Below are positions 17,204 through 27,400 of a DNA stretch of 64,000 nt, in pieces. The notes under the pieces were generated by a model. That model was not told the origin of the DNA. It made no database searches and was given only the letters and a program-made list of their open reading frames with translations. The stretch is from [Streptosporangium] indianense (GTDB lineage: Bacteria > Actinomycetota > Actinomycetes > Streptomycetales > Streptomycetaceae). Each line of letters opens with the position of its first letter. Position 1 is the stretch's first letter. The stretch is from NCBI RefSeq assembly GCF_021474405.1, contig NZ_JAKEIO010000011.1, positions 1 to 64,000 of the forward strand, read 5' to 3'. A program made the position numbers and the translations under genes.

Positions 17204-20200
17204 TCAAGTGGGTGGGACGGGAGTCTCATTATGTGAACGAAGGGTCGTCCCGCCTCCGATGACGGCGGACATGCCCGAGCTGTACACCCGCGGGGCGCCG
17301 CCCGCGAACGCCGGCTCGGCCGGTCCGTCCGGCACCGGAAAGTGGCCGGCGGCGAGCGCCCGGCGCAGCCGGTACTCGTCGAGCGGCCCGGAGAAGGCCA
17401 TTCCCTGTCCGTGCGTGCAGCCCATCGCGCGCAGGGCGACGACCTGCTCGGGCAGGTCCACCCCTTCGGCCACGGACTTCAGCCCGAGGTCGCCCGCGAT
17501 GCGCAGCAGCCCGCTGGTGATCTTGTACAGGCGGGCGGACTCGACGACGCCCTCGACCAGACCGCGGTCGAGCTTCAGCACGTCGACGGGGAGCCGCCGA
17601 AGGGCCGTGATCGCCGCGTAGCCGCTGCCGAACCCGTCGAGCGCGATCCGTACGCCGACCCGCCGCAGCGCGCCCAGACGCCGCTCCAGCTCGTCCAGCG
17701 AGACCCTCGGGTCGGCGTCCGACAGCTCGATGATCAGCGAGCCGGACGGCAGTCCGTGCCGTGTGAGCAGCGCCTCGATCGAGCCGAGCGGCATCGACCG
17801 GTCCAGCAGGCGGCGGGCGCTCATCCGGACGACGACCGGCGCGGACAGCCCGGCCGCGTGCCGCTCGGCGGCCTGCTCGACGGCCTCCTCGATCATCCAC
17901 CGGCCCAGTTCGGCGGTCTTGTCGCCGTCCTCGGCGACGCGCAGGAACTCCGCCGGGGTGAAGAGCACCCCCTGCGAGGAGCGCCAGCGCGCCTGGGCGG
18001 ACACCGACGTGATCCGGCCGTCCTCCAGGGAGACCACCGGCTGGTGCAGCAGGGCGAACTCCCCGTCGTGCAGCGCGGCCCGCAGCCGGGTGGCCAGCTC
18101 CGCCTTGCGGACGACGTCCTGCTGCATCTGCGGCCGGTACAGCTCGACGCGGCCCTTGCCGCCGGCCTTGGCGCGGTACATGGCCAGGTCGGCGTTGCGC
18201 AGCAGTTCGCCGGCGCCGAGGCCGGATTCCGCGAAGGCCACGCCGATGGAGGCGTTGACCCGGACATCGTTGCCGTCGATGAGGTATGGCTGGGACAGGG
18301 TCGTCCTGAGGCGGTCGGCGAGCTCCAGGATGTGCCGCTCCCGGGCGTCCCGGTCGCGGGTGTTGTCCCCGGCGATCAGGGCCGCGAACTCGTCCCCGCC
18401 GAGCCGGGACGCGGTGTCGCCGTGCCGTACGGAGTCCTGGAGTCTGCGGGCGGCCTGGACGAGCAGTTCGTCCCCGGCCTGGTGCCCGATCGTGTCGTTG
18501 ACGGCCTTGAAGCCGTCGAGGTCGATGAACAGCACGGCCGTGTTCCGCAGGGCCACGCCCCGGTCGGAGGCGCGGCGTCCCGAGAGGGCGTGCTGGACGC
18601 GCTTGGTGAACAGGGCGCGGTTGGGCAGGTCCGTGAGCGGGTCGTGTTCGGCGTTGTGCTGCAACTGGGCCTGCAGGCGCACCCGTTCGGTCACGTCACG
18701 GCTGTTGAAGATGAGGCCGCCGTGGTGGCGGTTGATGGTCGACTCGACGTTGAGCCATTCTCCGTCGCCCGAGCGGAAGCGGCACTCGATGCGCGTGGTG
18801 GGTTCCTCGACCGGGTTGGCGGCGAGGAACCTGCGTACCTCGTGCACGACGCAGCCCAGGTCCTGGGGGTGGATGAGGTTGGCCAGTTCCGTACCGACCA
18901 GGTCCTCCGCCGGGCGGCCGTAGACACCGGCGGCGGCCGGGGAGACGTAGCGCAGGACGCCGCTGGGTGCGGCGATCATGATGACGTCGCTGGAGCCCTG
19001 GACCAGGGAGCGGAAGTGGTTCTCCTTCTGCGCCAGTTCCTGGGTGAGGGTGATGTTGTCGAGCAGCATGATGCCCTGGCGCACGACGAGCGCGAGGACC
19101 ACCGTGCCCCCGGTGAGCAGGACGACGCGGTCGACGCTGCGGCCGTTGAGGACGTTGTAGAGGATGCCCAGGGTGCACACGGCGGCCGCCAGATACGGCG
19201 TGAGCGCGGCGAGGGAGCCGGCGATGGGCCGGGTGGCCGGATACCGGCTGTGCTCGGCGTCGGGCAGGGGCGCCGGGTGGTGGGCGCCGGCGCGCTGCCC
19301 CGGCACGTGTTCGTGCACCACGCGGGTGTGCCCGGCGGTGCCGTACCGGTCGAGCTCCGCGCGGGCCCCGGCCCACGGGGCGTACGCCAGGAGCAGCGAG
19401 CCGGCGAACCAGCCCGCGTCGAGGAGCTGCCCGGAGTGGTAGTCGTGGTGCATGAGCGGTGAGGTGAACAGGGCGTCGCACATCACGGTCAGGGCGAGGG
19501 CGCCGATGGCGGTGTTGACCGCGGAGCGGTTCACCGCGGATCGCCTGAAGTGCAGTGCGAGCACCATGCTGACCAGCGCGATGTCGAGCAGCGGGTAGGC
19601 CAGCGACAGCGCGATGTGCGCCACGCCGGGCCCTTCCGACTTCGCGGCCTGGGCGAGGGCGAGGCTCCAGGCCAGCGTCAGCAGCGAGCCGCCGATGAGC
19701 CAGGCGTCCAGCCCGAGGCAGACCCAGCCGGCCTTCGTCACGGGCCGCTTGGCGAGCACCAGCAGCCCGACGATCGCGGGCGGGGCGAAGCAGAGAAAGA
19801 ACAGGTCGGCGTAGCTGGGACTGGGCACGGGCAGCCCCAGGACCACCTCGTACCACCCCCAGACCAGGTTGCCCAGGGATGCCATGGTCGAGGAGAGGCC
19901 GAACAGCAGCCAGGCGGGTCGAAAGCGGGTGCGGCGGCTGCGGGCGTAGAGGAAGCACGAGACGGCGGCTGTGCCGGCCGCGGCGCTCAGCCCGAAGTCG
20001 CCCATGAACAGGGCCACTTCGGACGAGCCCCAGCCGAACGCGGCACCGACGGCGTATCCCGCGCAGGCCAGGGTGAGGACGACTTTGGGGGCCAGGCCGG
20101 GCCGCTGCCCGGTGACCGGCGTACGGGGCAGGAGCGCGCCCGGGGAAGGAGGCTGTGCCCGCAGCGCTCCGTCCAGCGTGGGGGTGGGGGGCGCGCTCAC
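17204..20200 (-). CDS. cdgC: Membrane GGDEF-EAL protein, CdgC type, with degenerate EAL
   Basis: About 998 aa from GTG 20200, which has GGGAGG five bases upstream; an upstream in-frame extension to 20455 has poor third-position GC in its middle. About nine N-terminal membrane helices, then a PAS domain ([20 protein letters not shown]), an intact GGDEF motif ([10 protein letters not shown]) and an EAL domain. In the EAL part the signature is AQARW instead of EALLRW, the metal Asn of NLS is Arg (VVVRMSARR), and DDFGTG is DGFGSG, so phosphodiesterase activity is unlikely. In S. coelicolor the protein at this locus is CdgC, affecting c-di-GMP and development (from memory). It ends inside the promoter region of the ilv leader. 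Confidence 0.85.
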   Translation of the reverse strand: MSAPPTPTLDGALRAQPPSPGALLPRTPVTGQRPGLAPKVVLTLACAGYAVGAAFGWGSSEVALFMGDFGLSAAAGTAAVSCFLYARSRRTRFRPAWLLFGLSSTMASLGNLVWGWYEVVLGLPVPSPSYADLFFLCFAPPAIVGLLVLAKRPVTKAGWVCLGLDAWLIGGSLLTLAWSLALAQAAKSEGPGVAHIALSLAYPLLDIALVSMVLALHFRRSAVNRSAVNTAIGALALTVMCDALFTSPLMHHDYHSGQLLDAGWFAGSLLLAYAPWAGARAELDRYGTAGHTRVVHEHVPGQRAGAHHPAPLPDAEHSRYPATRPIAGSLAALTPYLAAAVCTLGILYNVLNGRSVDRVVLLTGGTVVLALVVRQGIMLLDNITLTQELAQKENHFRSLVQGSSDVIMIAAPSGVLRYVSPAAAGVYGRPAEDLVGTELANLIHPQDLGCVVHEVRRFLAANPVEEPTTRIECRFRSGDGEWLNVESTINRHHGGLIFNSRDVTERVRLQAQLQHNAEHDPLTDLPNRALFTKRVQHALSGRRASDRGVALRNTAVLFIDLDGFKAVNDTIGHQAGDELLVQAARRLQDSVRHGDTASRLGGDEFAALIAGDNTRDRDARERHILELADRLRTTLSQPYLIDGNDVRVNASIGVAFAESGLGAGELLRNADLAMYRAKAGGKGRVELYRPQMQQDVVRKAELATRLRAALHDGEFALLHQPVVSLEDGRITSVSAQARWRSSQGVLFTPAEFLRVAEDGDKTAELGRWMIEEAVEQAAERHAAGLSAPVVVRMSARRLLDRSMPLGSIEALLTRHGLPSGSLIIELSDADPRVSLDELERRLGALRRVGVRIALDGFGSGYAAITALRRLPVDVLKLDRGLVEGVVESARLYKITSGLLRIAGDLGLKSVAEGVDLPEQVVALRAMGCTHGQGMAFSGPLDEYRLRRALAAGHFPVPDGPAEPAFAGGAPRVYSSGMSAVIGGGTTLRSHNETPVPPT

Positions 20201-20436
20201 CGGGCCCTCCCGGTCCGCGCCGCGCCCGGGTCCCGCGAGCCTGGGTGGACCGGCTGGGCGTGCCGTCGGCCCCTGCCGGTCCTGCGGTGGTGATGGCTGT
20301 GATCGGTGTGGTGTTCGCTGTGGTGGGTGTGGTGGCCGACGTGATCGGCGTGCTGACCGCGTCTGCTCGCGGCCGCCCGCCAGGGTCGCCGCCGGCAGCC
20401 CCGCCCCGTCGGATCGCTCGTCCATAGGCCGTGCAT
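20197..20436 (-). CDS. Possible His-rich 79-aa upstream ORF overlapping the cdgC start
   Basis: ATG at 20436 with GAGGGGGG about ten bases upstream; TGA at 20197-20199 overlaps the GTG start of cdgC by two bases, the usual arrangement for translational coupling. The centre reads HADHVGHHTHHSEHHTDHSH, a metal-binding-like His-rich stretch with mostly C in third position. The flanks are Arg-rich and look less like protein. The low-complexity GTG/CAC repeat makes several frames look coding, so this could equally be the N-terminus of cdgC in another frame or noncoding. Confidence 0.25.
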   Translation of the reverse strand: MHGLWTSDPTGRGCRRRPWRAAASRRGQHADHVGHHTHHSEHHTDHSHHHRRTGRGRRHAQPVHPGSRDPGAARTGRAR

Positions 20437-20527
20437 CGCCTGTCGCCCCCCTCACAGTCTGAAGTGTCCGTCCCCGGCGCCGTTTGGTCCCCGGCGCAGC
20501 CCCTGTCGGGACGATACACCAGTCTCG

Positions 20528-20540
20528 TCACTCAGGGACA
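20528..20540. promoter_or_regulatory. BldD-box-like sequence upstream of cdgC
   Basis: TCACTCAGGGACA matches the published BldD pattern TnACnC(A/T)GnGTnA at all but one fixed position. It lies in the AT-richer region between cdgC and the dehydrogenase gene. BldD-c-di-GMP controls several c-di-GMP genes in Streptomyces, so the location is sensible, but short degenerate matches arise by chance. Confidence 0.35.
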
Positions 20541-20624
20541 TAGGTTCTCTACGCTCCGTGACGATCAATAGATATATGAGTACCCACCGCACCCGGAGGA
20601 TTGCGGACGGTACTCGCACTTGTC

Positions 20625-21575
20625 TCAGACGGTTGAGGCACCCGTCGTAAGGATCACGTTGCGGAGCGGCTCCCGGTTCACAAAACGGTTCAACTGATCC
20701 ACCAGGAGCCGCTTGGCGCGCGGAAGGAACGCGGAGGTGGGTCCGCCGACATGGGGGCTGATGAGTACCCCCGGCGCGCGCCACAGGGGGTGTTCGCGCG
20801 CCAGCGGCTCCGGGTCGGTGACGTCGAGAGCGGCGGTGATGCGGCCGGTCTCCAGCTCGGCGAGCAGGGCCTTGGTGTCGACGACCGGGCCGCGGGCGAC
20901 GTTGACGAGGAGCGCGCCGTCCTTCATCCGGGACAGGAAGTCGGCTCCGGCCAGGCCACGGGTGGTTTCGGTGAGCGGGGTGGACAGGATGACGACGTCC
21001 GCTTCGGGCAGGAGCGCGGGGAGTTCGGTGAGCGGATGCACCGGACCGCGCGCCGTGGTGCGCTCGGAGCGCGCGACGCGCGCCACCCGCGCCACCTCGA
21101 ACGGAACGAGCCGGTCCTCGATGGCCTCGCCGATCGAGCCGTACCCCACGATGAGGACGTTCTTGTCGGCGAGCGCGGGCCGGAACCCGCCGAGCCACTC
21201 CCCCCGGTCCTGCGCGCGCACGAAGTCGGGGATCCCGCGCAGCGAGGCGAGGATCAGCGCCAGCGTGAGCTCACCGGTGCTCGCCTCGTGCACCCCGCGC
21301 GCATTGCACAGCCGGACACCGGAGGGCAGCTGCGCGAGCCCCGGCTCCACGTGGTCGATCCCGGCCGAGAGGGTCTGCACGACGCGGACGTTGTTCATCC
21401 GCCCCAGGGGACGTACGCACAGCGGGCTGGGCTTCATGTAGGGGACGACGTAGAAGGCGCAGTCGGCCGGGTCCGCGGGGAAGTCCGCCTCGCCGTTCCA
21501 GAAGCGGTAGTCCGGCCCCTCGGGGAGTCCCTCGATCTCGTCCGGCGGGATGGGCAGCCACACGTCAGCAGTCAT
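20625..21575 (-). CDS. D-isomer-specific 2-hydroxyacid dehydrogenase
   Basis: 316 aa. NAD(P)-dependent oxidoreductase of the D-2-hydroxyacid dehydrogenase family. Motifs: VQTLSAGIDHVE in the substrate domain, Rossmann VGYGSIGEAIEDRL, catalytic Arg in VNVARGPVVDTKAL, Glu in DVTDPEPLAREHPL and His in SPHVGGPTSAF. The substrate is not identifiable; close families include glyoxylate/hydroxypyruvate reductases. A TAGCCT box seven bases before the ATG suggests a leaderless transcript. It is divergent from the aldo/keto reductase at 21653, with 77 bp between. Confidence 0.88.
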   Translation of the reverse strand: MTADVWLPIPPDEIEGLPEGPDYRFWNGEADFPADPADCAFYVVPYMKPSPLCVRPLGRMNNVRVVQTLSAGIDHVEPGLAQLPSGVRLCNARGVHEASTGELTLALILASLRGIPDFVRAQDRGEWLGGFRPALADKNVLIVGYGSIGEAIEDRLVPFEVARVARVARSERTTARGPVHPLTELPALLPEADVVILSTPLTETTRGLAGADFLSRMKDGALLVNVARGPVVDTKALLAELETGRITAALDVTDPEPLAREHPLWRAPGVLISPHVGGPTSAFLPRAKRLLVDQLNRFVNREPLRNVILTTGASTV

Positions 21576-21652
21576 GCTCTGGAGGCTATGTCAGGTGCGT
21601 GTGACGGCAGAGGTTAGGTTGGGGTGGCTCGAACAGGGAGGGTCACGACCAG

Positions 21653-22651
21653 GTGGAGCGCAGGACGATCGGCGCGGCGGCGCTCGCGGTGGGGGCCGTC
21701 GGACTCGGGTGCATGCCGATGAGCTGGGCGTACAGCGCGTCGCGGCGACGCGGCGACGAGTCGCTCAGGGCGGTGCACCGGGCGCTCGACCTGGGCGCGT
21801 CCCTGCTGGACACCGCCGACATGTACGGCCCCTTCACCAACGAGCTGCTGGTGGGGCGGGTGTTGAAGGAGCGGCGGTCCGACGCGTTCGTGTCGACGAA
21901 GGTCGGGCTGCTCGTGGGCGACCAGCACATCGTCGCCAACGGCCGCCCCGGGTACGTGAAGCGGGCCTGCGACGCCTCGCTACGGCGGCTGCAGACGGAC
22001 GTCATCGACCTGTACCAGCTGCACCGGGCCGACCCCGAGGTGCCGGTGGAGGAGACCTGGGGCGCGATGGCGGAGCTCGTGCAGGCCGGGAAAGTACGGG
22101 CGTTGGGCCTGTGCGCGGTGGGCGCGCGGGCCGGCCGCCGCGCCGGGGCCCGGCTGCACGACGGAACGATCCGGCAGCTGGAACGGGTGCAGCAGGTCTT
22201 CCCGGTGAGCGCGGTGCAGGCCGAGCTGTCGGTGTGGTCCCCGGAGGCGCTGGAGACCCTGCTGCCGTGGTGCCGGACGCGGGGCGTGGGATTCCTCGCC
22301 GCGATGCCGCTGGGCAACGGCTTCCTGACCGGCAGGCTGCGCCCCGGCGCCGGCTTCGAGGCGGACGACCCGCGCGCCCGGCACCCCCGCTTCACGGGCG
22401 AGATGATGGCCGCGAACCAGCCGGTCGTCGCGGGCCTGCGGCGCGTGGCCCGCCGGCACGGCACGGACGTCACTCCCGGCCAGGTCGCCCTCGCGTGGGT
22501 GCTGGCCCAGGGCCCGCACGTGGTCCCGGTCCCGGGCACGAAGCAGGAGCGCTGGGTCACGGAGAACACGGCCGCCGCGGACGTGCACCTGACCCTCGAC
22601 GATCTCCGGGAGATAGCCGCGCTGCCGCCGGCCCGGGGGTCGTGGGACTGA
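21653..22651 (+). CDS. Aldo/keto reductase
   Basis: 332-aa NADPH-dependent TIM-barrel reductase of the YdbC/AKR13-like group. Catalytic tetrad: Asp and Tyr in LDTADMYGPFTNE, Lys in VSTKVGLL and His in YQLHRADPEVPVEE. C-terminal coenzyme loop VVPVPGTKQERWVTENTAAADV is in place. GTG 21653 is preceded by GGAGG 11 bases upstream. A TAGGTT -10 box at 21615-21620 may drive it. It is divergent from the 2-hydroxyacid dehydrogenase, and the pair could share a role in carbonyl-compound reduction, which is inference only. Confidence 0.88.
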   Translation: MERRTIGAAALAVGAVGLGCMPMSWAYSASRRRGDESLRAVHRALDLGASLLDTADMYGPFTNELLVGRVLKERRSDAFVSTKVGLLVGDQHIVANGRPGYVKRACDASLRRLQTDVIDLYQLHRADPEVPVEETWGAMAELVQAGKVRALGLCAVGARAGRRAGARLHDGTIRQLERVQQVFPVSAVQAELSVWSPEALETLLPWCRTRGVGFLAAMPLGNGFLTGRLRPGAGFEADDPRARHPRFTGEMMAANQPVVAGLRRVARRHGTDVTPGQVALAWVLAQGPHVVPVPGTKQERWVTENTAAADVHLTLDDLREIAALPPARGSWD

Positions 22652-22774
22652 GCCCCGTTTCCGCGGGTGCGTTCCGGGCAAACCCCGTGTTCCGGCTACG
22701 GCGTTGCGTGATCGGGAACCTCTGAGCCGCGAGCGGTGTATGACAGGGAGAGGACCTGCCCCGTCGAAGGGACC

Positions 22775-23944
22775 ATGATCGTGCAACGTCGAGCCGTCCC
22801 GGCCCTGCTGGCCGCCGCCGCGCTCCTGCTGACGGCCGGTTGCTCCTCCGACGGCGGAGGTCCCTCCGGCAAGGACGACAGCGCCTCCCCGAGCCGTACG
22901 GCGCCGGGGTCGTCCGCGCCGCCGCGGCAGGCCGACGAGACACCGCCCGCCAAGGGCTCGGTGAAGGTGGTGCGCACCGTCGCCGAGGGCCTGGACTCCC
23001 CCTGGGGTCTCGCTCCGCTGCCGGGCGGCGGGCTGCTCGTCGCCTCCCGGGACGACGGGACGATCGTGCGGGTCGACGAGAAGACCGGCAGGAAGACCGA
23101 AGTGGGCGAGGTGCCGGGCGTCTCGGCGGCCGGCGAGGGCGGCCTCCTCGGGCTCGCCGTCTCCCCCGACTACGCCTCGGACCGCATGGTCTACGCGTAC
23201 TTCACCTCGGCCTCCGACAACCGCATCGTCCGCATGATCTACGACGGGCAGAAGCCGGAGGGCGAGCAGCTCGGCGCTCCCGACACCGTCTTCAAGGGCA
23301 TCCCCAAGGGCTTCATCCACAACGGCGGACGCATCGCGTTCGGCCCGGACAAGATGCTGTACGTGGGCACCGGTGAGAGCGGCGACACGGGCTTGTCGCA
23401 GGACAGGAAGTCGGTGGGCGGCAAGATCCTGCGGCTGACCCCGGAGGGCGAGCCGGCGCCGGGCAACCCGTTCCCGGACTCGCCGGTGTACTCGTACGGG
23501 CATCGCAACGTGCAGGGCCTCGCCTGGGACGACAGGCAGCGGCTGTTCGCCTCGGAGTTCGGGCAGGACACCTGGGACGAGCTCAACGCGATCAAGCCGG
23601 GCGACAACTACGGCTGGCCGGAGGCGGAGGGCCGGTCCGACGACAAGGCGTTCCACAACCCGGTCGACCAGTGGACCACGGCGGAGGCCTCGCCGAGCGG
23701 CATCGCCTACGCGCAGGGGTCGGTGTGGATGGCGGGTCTGCGCGGCAAGCGGCTGTGGCGCGTCCCGCTGGACGGCACGGCGGCCTCGGCCGAGCCGCAG
23801 GCGTTCCTGGAGGGCGAGTACGGGCGGCTGCGCACGGTCGTCGCGGCGGGCGCCGACAGGCTCTGGCTCGTCACCAGCAACACGGACGGCCGGGGCGACC
23901 CGAAGGCCGGCGACGACCGGATCCTGGAACTGCGGGTGTCGTAG
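22775..23944 (+). CDS. Lipoprotein glucose/sorbosone dehydrogenase (PQQ-type beta-propeller)
   Basis: About 389 aa. N-terminal signal with lipobox LLTAGC followed by a Ser/Gly-rich linker, then the six-bladed propeller of soluble aldose sugar dehydrogenases (GSDH). Visible motifs: LDSPWGLAPLPGGGLLVASR, EGGLLGLAVSPDY, IHNGGRIAFGPDKMLYVGTG, YSYGHRNVQGLAW and SEFGQDTWDELNAIKPGDNYGWP. It should sit outside the membrane and oxidise sugars if PQQ is available; no PQQ genes are near. ATG 22775 is close to its GAAGGG site (three bases), so the GTG at 22781 may be the true start. Confidence 0.87.
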   Translation: MIVQRRAVPALLAAAALLLTAGCSSDGGGPSGKDDSASPSRTAPGSSAPPRQADETPPAKGSVKVVRTVAEGLDSPWGLAPLPGGGLLVASRDDGTIVRVDEKTGRKTEVGEVPGVSAAGEGGLLGLAVSPDYASDRMVYAYFTSASDNRIVRMIYDGQKPEGEQLGAPDTVFKGIPKGFIHNGGRIAFGPDKMLYVGTGESGDTGLSQDRKSVGGKILRLTPEGEPAPGNPFPDSPVYSYGHRNVQGLAWDDRQRLFASEFGQDTWDELNAIKPGDNYGWPEAEGRSDDKAFHNPVDQWTTAEASPSGIAYAQGSVWMAGLRGKRLWRVPLDGTAASAEPQAFLEGEYGRLRTVVAAGADRLWLVTSNTDGRGDPKAGDDRILELRVS

Positions 23945-23986
23945 CGGCTCCGGCCGCCTTCCGGTCGCCCGGCTGCCGCGGGTGCC

Positions 23987-24139
23987 GTGGCGGCTGCGGG
24001 TGCCGGGGCGTCCGGCCGTTGCGGGAGAGGTAACGGCTCCGGCTGCCGGGGCCGTCCGGCTGCCGCGAGTGTCGTGGCGGCTCAGGTCGTTGCGGGTGGC
24101 GTGGCGGCTCCGGGTGCCGGGGGCGTGCGGTCGCTGCGG
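23987..24139. repeat. Imperfect GC-rich direct repeats
   Basis: A unit beginning GTGGCGGCTGCGGGTGCCGG at 23987-24025 recurs at 24101-24139 with about 85 percent identity, and part of it (GTGGCGGCT) again at 24074. Related CCGGCTGCCGCG phrases fill the space between. The array lies between convergent genes and encodes the Pro/Ala-rich tail of the protein at 24082. Confidence 0.55.
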
Positions 24140-24342
24140 TGTTGCAATGGCTTCCGTTGGTTGCCGGGGTCGTCCGGGTCCTCGTCGGGTGGCCGGACGA
24201 CGACCTTTCCGGAGGCGAGATCTATCGGCCCGCGTCCGGGGTCGCCGTCCCCCACGTCCTCACGGGTCAGTTCCAGGCGGTTCTGCTCGTCGTGGGTGTG
24301 CTTGCGCCCAGGCGAGAACAGTTCCTCGAACATGTTGAACAA
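24082..24342 (-). CDS. Small DUF6191-type protein with TTG start
   Basis: 86 aa; residues 1-50 (MFNMFEELFSPGRKHTHDEQ, then NRLELTREDVGDGDPGRGP and IDLASGKVVVRP) match a short family widespread in Streptomyces, which I recall as DUF6191. No function is known. The start is TTG at 24342, with GGGAGG six bases upstream; the next ATG has no site at normal distance. The C-terminal 35 residues run into the repeat region and are probably an unselected extension. Confidence 0.75.
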   Translation of the reverse strand: MFNMFEELFSPGRKHTHDEQNRLELTREDVGDGDPGRGPIDLASGKVVVRPPDEDPDDPGNQRKPLQHRSDRTPPAPGAATPPATT

Positions 24343-24401
24343 AGGGTGCCTCCCTGGGCCGCGGGGTCAAGGCATCCACGACCTCCTTTCCAGCGTATGC
24401 C

Positions 24402-27400
24402 TCAGCCCGCCGGACCGGGCATGAGCATCTCGGCCGGGAACAACCCCAGCCGGTGCGCCACCGCCGCCGCCTCGCCCCGCCCGGAGACGCCGAGTTTGCC
24501 GAGGATGTTGGAGACGTGCACGCTCGCCGTCTTGGGCGAGATGAACAGCTCCTGCGCGATGCGGCGGTTGGTGTGGCCCGCGGCGACCAGGCGCAGGACG
24601 TCCCGTTCCCGGGTGGTGAGGCCGAGGGTGTCCGCGGGGTCGGCCGACGCGGGGGCGGGTCCCGTGACGGGCGTCAGTGGGAGGCGGGCGCGCCGGGCGA
24701 GCGCGGTGGCGGCGTCGGTGAGCGGACGGGCACCGAGGTGGCGGGCGACGGAGTGGGTGAGCCGAAGCAGTTCCGTGGCACGGTCGCGCTCGTCCTCGCC
24801 GGCGCCCGTCAGCAGGGACTCGGCCAGGCGGTACCGGACACGGGCGAGGTCGTAGGGCCGGCCCAGCGGTTCGAAGGCGGTGACCACGTCCGACCAGGTG
24901 TCCGGGGTGCTGCGGCCCTCGGCGTGGTGGAGCTCGGCGCGGACCCACAGCTCGTGGGCGAGCCAGACGGGGGCGTGGGTGGTGAGGCGCTTGACGGCGG
25001 TGAGGACACCGTCCAGGACCTGCTCGCGGCCGTCGCGGGCGGCGGGCAGCGCCCGGGCGTCGGCCTCGGCGGTGGCCGCCTGGAGCAGCAGCGGCCAGGC
25101 GTAGCGCTGAGTGCCGAGCGGGAAGCCGGATTCCAGGGTGCGGGCCAGTTCGGCGCGGGCGTCGGCCAGGCGGCCCTCGGCGGCGGCGACGGCGATGGTC
25201 AGGTGGGAGATCGGCAGGTCGTGCTGCGGCATGGGGTCGTGCGGGCCGTAGGCGGCGCGGCCCTGGGCGAGATACCGGGCCGCCTCGGGCACCTCCCCGC
25301 GTGCGAGCGCCAGATACGCCAGGCAGTTGGCGCCGGACCCGTGCGGACCCGCGGTCTGGCCGCGTCGCTGGGCGTTGCCGGCGGCCTCCGCGGCCTCGTC
25401 CCAGCGGCCGAGGGAGATGAGCGACTCGGCGAGGTTGCCCCAGATCCAGGCCTCGGCGTCCCGCAGACCCATCGTCCCCGTGAGCCGCAGGCCCTCGCGC
25501 AGGATCTCGACGGATTCCTCGGAGCGGCCGACACCTTCGAGGACGGAGGGCAGGTTCACATGGCTGCGGCCCACGACCACCGCGAGGCCACGGGCGACCA
25601 CCTCGTCCCGGACGTCGTACATGTGGCCCAGCCCGGCGTCGATCTGCCCGGCGTCGACCATGAGCCCGCCGAGGGTGAGCCGGGCGTTGGACTCGATGTC
25701 GTCGGCGCCGACCATGCGCGCGTACTCGACGGCGCGCTCGGCGGCCTTCAAGGCGTCCGGGCCCGGTTCGTGCAGCATCGACCAGTGGGCGGCCGTGGCC
25801 AGCACCTCCGCGTGCACCTCGGACGGCGGCAGACCGCGGACCAGTTCCTGCGCGGTGGCGATCTCCTGCCAGCCGTCGCCCCGGGCCAGTCCCTGCACCA
25901 GCCGGGAGCGCTGGATCCAGAACCAGGCGGCGCGCAGGCGGTCGTCCTCGTCCTCCAGCAGGCGCAGTGCCCGCTTGGTGATCTTCAGGGCGCGTTCGCG
26001 TTCCCCGCAGAGCCGTCCCGCCACGGCCGCCTCGGCCAGCAGGTCGAGGTGGCGCAGCGTGGTGGTGGCGGGGCCGCAGCCGCTGGGGGTCCCCCCACGT
26101 CGTTCAGACAGTGGGTGAGGGTAGACCTCGGTGTAGTCCACGGGGCGCAGGGTGGCGCGCACGGCCTCGGGAGCGGAGTCCCACAGCTCCATCGCCCGCT
26201 CCAGGAGCCGGAGTTGCTCGGAGTAGGCGTGCCGGCGGCGGGCCTCCACGGAGGCTTCGAGGACGGCGGGCAGGGCCTTGGCGGCGTCGTGGGCGTGGTA
26301 CCAGTAGCTGGCCAGGCGGGTCGCGCGCTGGTCGGCGGGGACGAGGGCCGGGTCGGTCTCCAATGCTTCGGCGTAGCGGCGGTTGAGGCGGGAGCGTTCA
26401 CCGGGGAGCAGGTCGTCGCTGACGGCCTCGCGGACCAGGGAGTGGCGGAAGCGGTAGCCGTCGCCGCCGGGCGCGGGGGCGAGGATGCCGGCGTTCACGG
26501 CGGCCCGCAGCGCCTCGATGAGGTCGTCCTCGGCGAGCCGGGCGACGGCGGCCAGCAGCCGGTACTCGACGGTGGAGCCGCCCTCGGCGACGAACCGGGC
26601 GACCTGCTGGGCGGACTCCGGGAGTCCCTCCACGCGGACGAGCAGCAGGTCGCGCAGGGAGTCGGTGAGGCCGGTCCGGCAGCCCTCGTGGGCGGCGACA
26701 GCGAGTTCCTCCACGAAGAAGGCGTTGCCGTCGGAGCGTTGGAAGATCGCGTCGACCTGGTCCGGGGCGGGTTCGTGGGCGAGGATCCCGGCCACCTGGC
26801 GGCCGACCTCGTCACGGTTGAAGCGGGCGAGTTCGACGCGGCGGATCGTGCGGAGCCGGTCGAGTTCGGCGAGGAGGGGCCTCAGCGGGTGGCGTCGGTG
26901 GATGTCGTCGGAGCGGTAGGTGGCGAGGACGACCAGACGGCCGGTGCGCAGGGTGCGGACGAGGTAGGTGAGCAGGTGGCGGGTGGAGGCGTCGGCCCAG
27001 TGCAGGTCCTCCAGGGCGAGGACGACGGTGTGCTCGGCGGCGACGCGCTCCAGCAGGCGTGCGGTGAGCTCGAAGAGGCGGGCCATGCCGTCCTCGTCGT
27101 GCCGTCCGGCCCGTGATTCGCCCAGTTCGGGCAGCAGCCGGGCCAGTTCCTCCTCCTGTCCGGCGGCCGCGGCGGCCAGTTCGCCGGGCAGTTCGCGGCG
27201 CAGCGCGCGCAAGGCGGTGGAGAAGGGGGCGAAGGGCAGCCCGTCGGCGCCGATCTCCACGCAGCCGCCGAGGGCGACGACCGCCCCCCGGCGGCGGGCG
27301 GCGGCGGCGAACTCCTCAACGAGGCGGGTCTTGCCGACCCCGGCCTCCCCGCCGACGAGCAGGGCCTGCGGCTCGCCCGCGCGGGCGCGCGCGAGGGCGT

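Noticed and set aside
16980..17207. N-terminal extension of IlvB by 76 residues
   Set aside because: That stretch is the leader peptide and attenuator RNA in another frame; a terminator with a T-tract lies inside it.
17202..17207. TTGACA as the -35 box of the ilvBNC promoter
   Set aside because: The position 17-18 bases downstream is GGAGGG, the ribosome site of the leader peptide, not a -10 box. A CATAAT at 17233-17228 is a better candidate, though without a -35.
20155..20427. Plus-strand 90-codon frame with a hydrophobic Val-rich stretch opposite the cdgC 5' region
   Set aside because: The stretch comes from a GTG/CAC low-complexity tract. There is no ribosome site at its start and the flanking residues are Arg/Pro-rich as in antisense frames.
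24453..27116. Plus-strand frame of 887 codons opposite the LuxR-family ATPase gene
   Set aside because: Shadow of the real gene; no domain, low-complexity Gly/Val/Leu-rich product.
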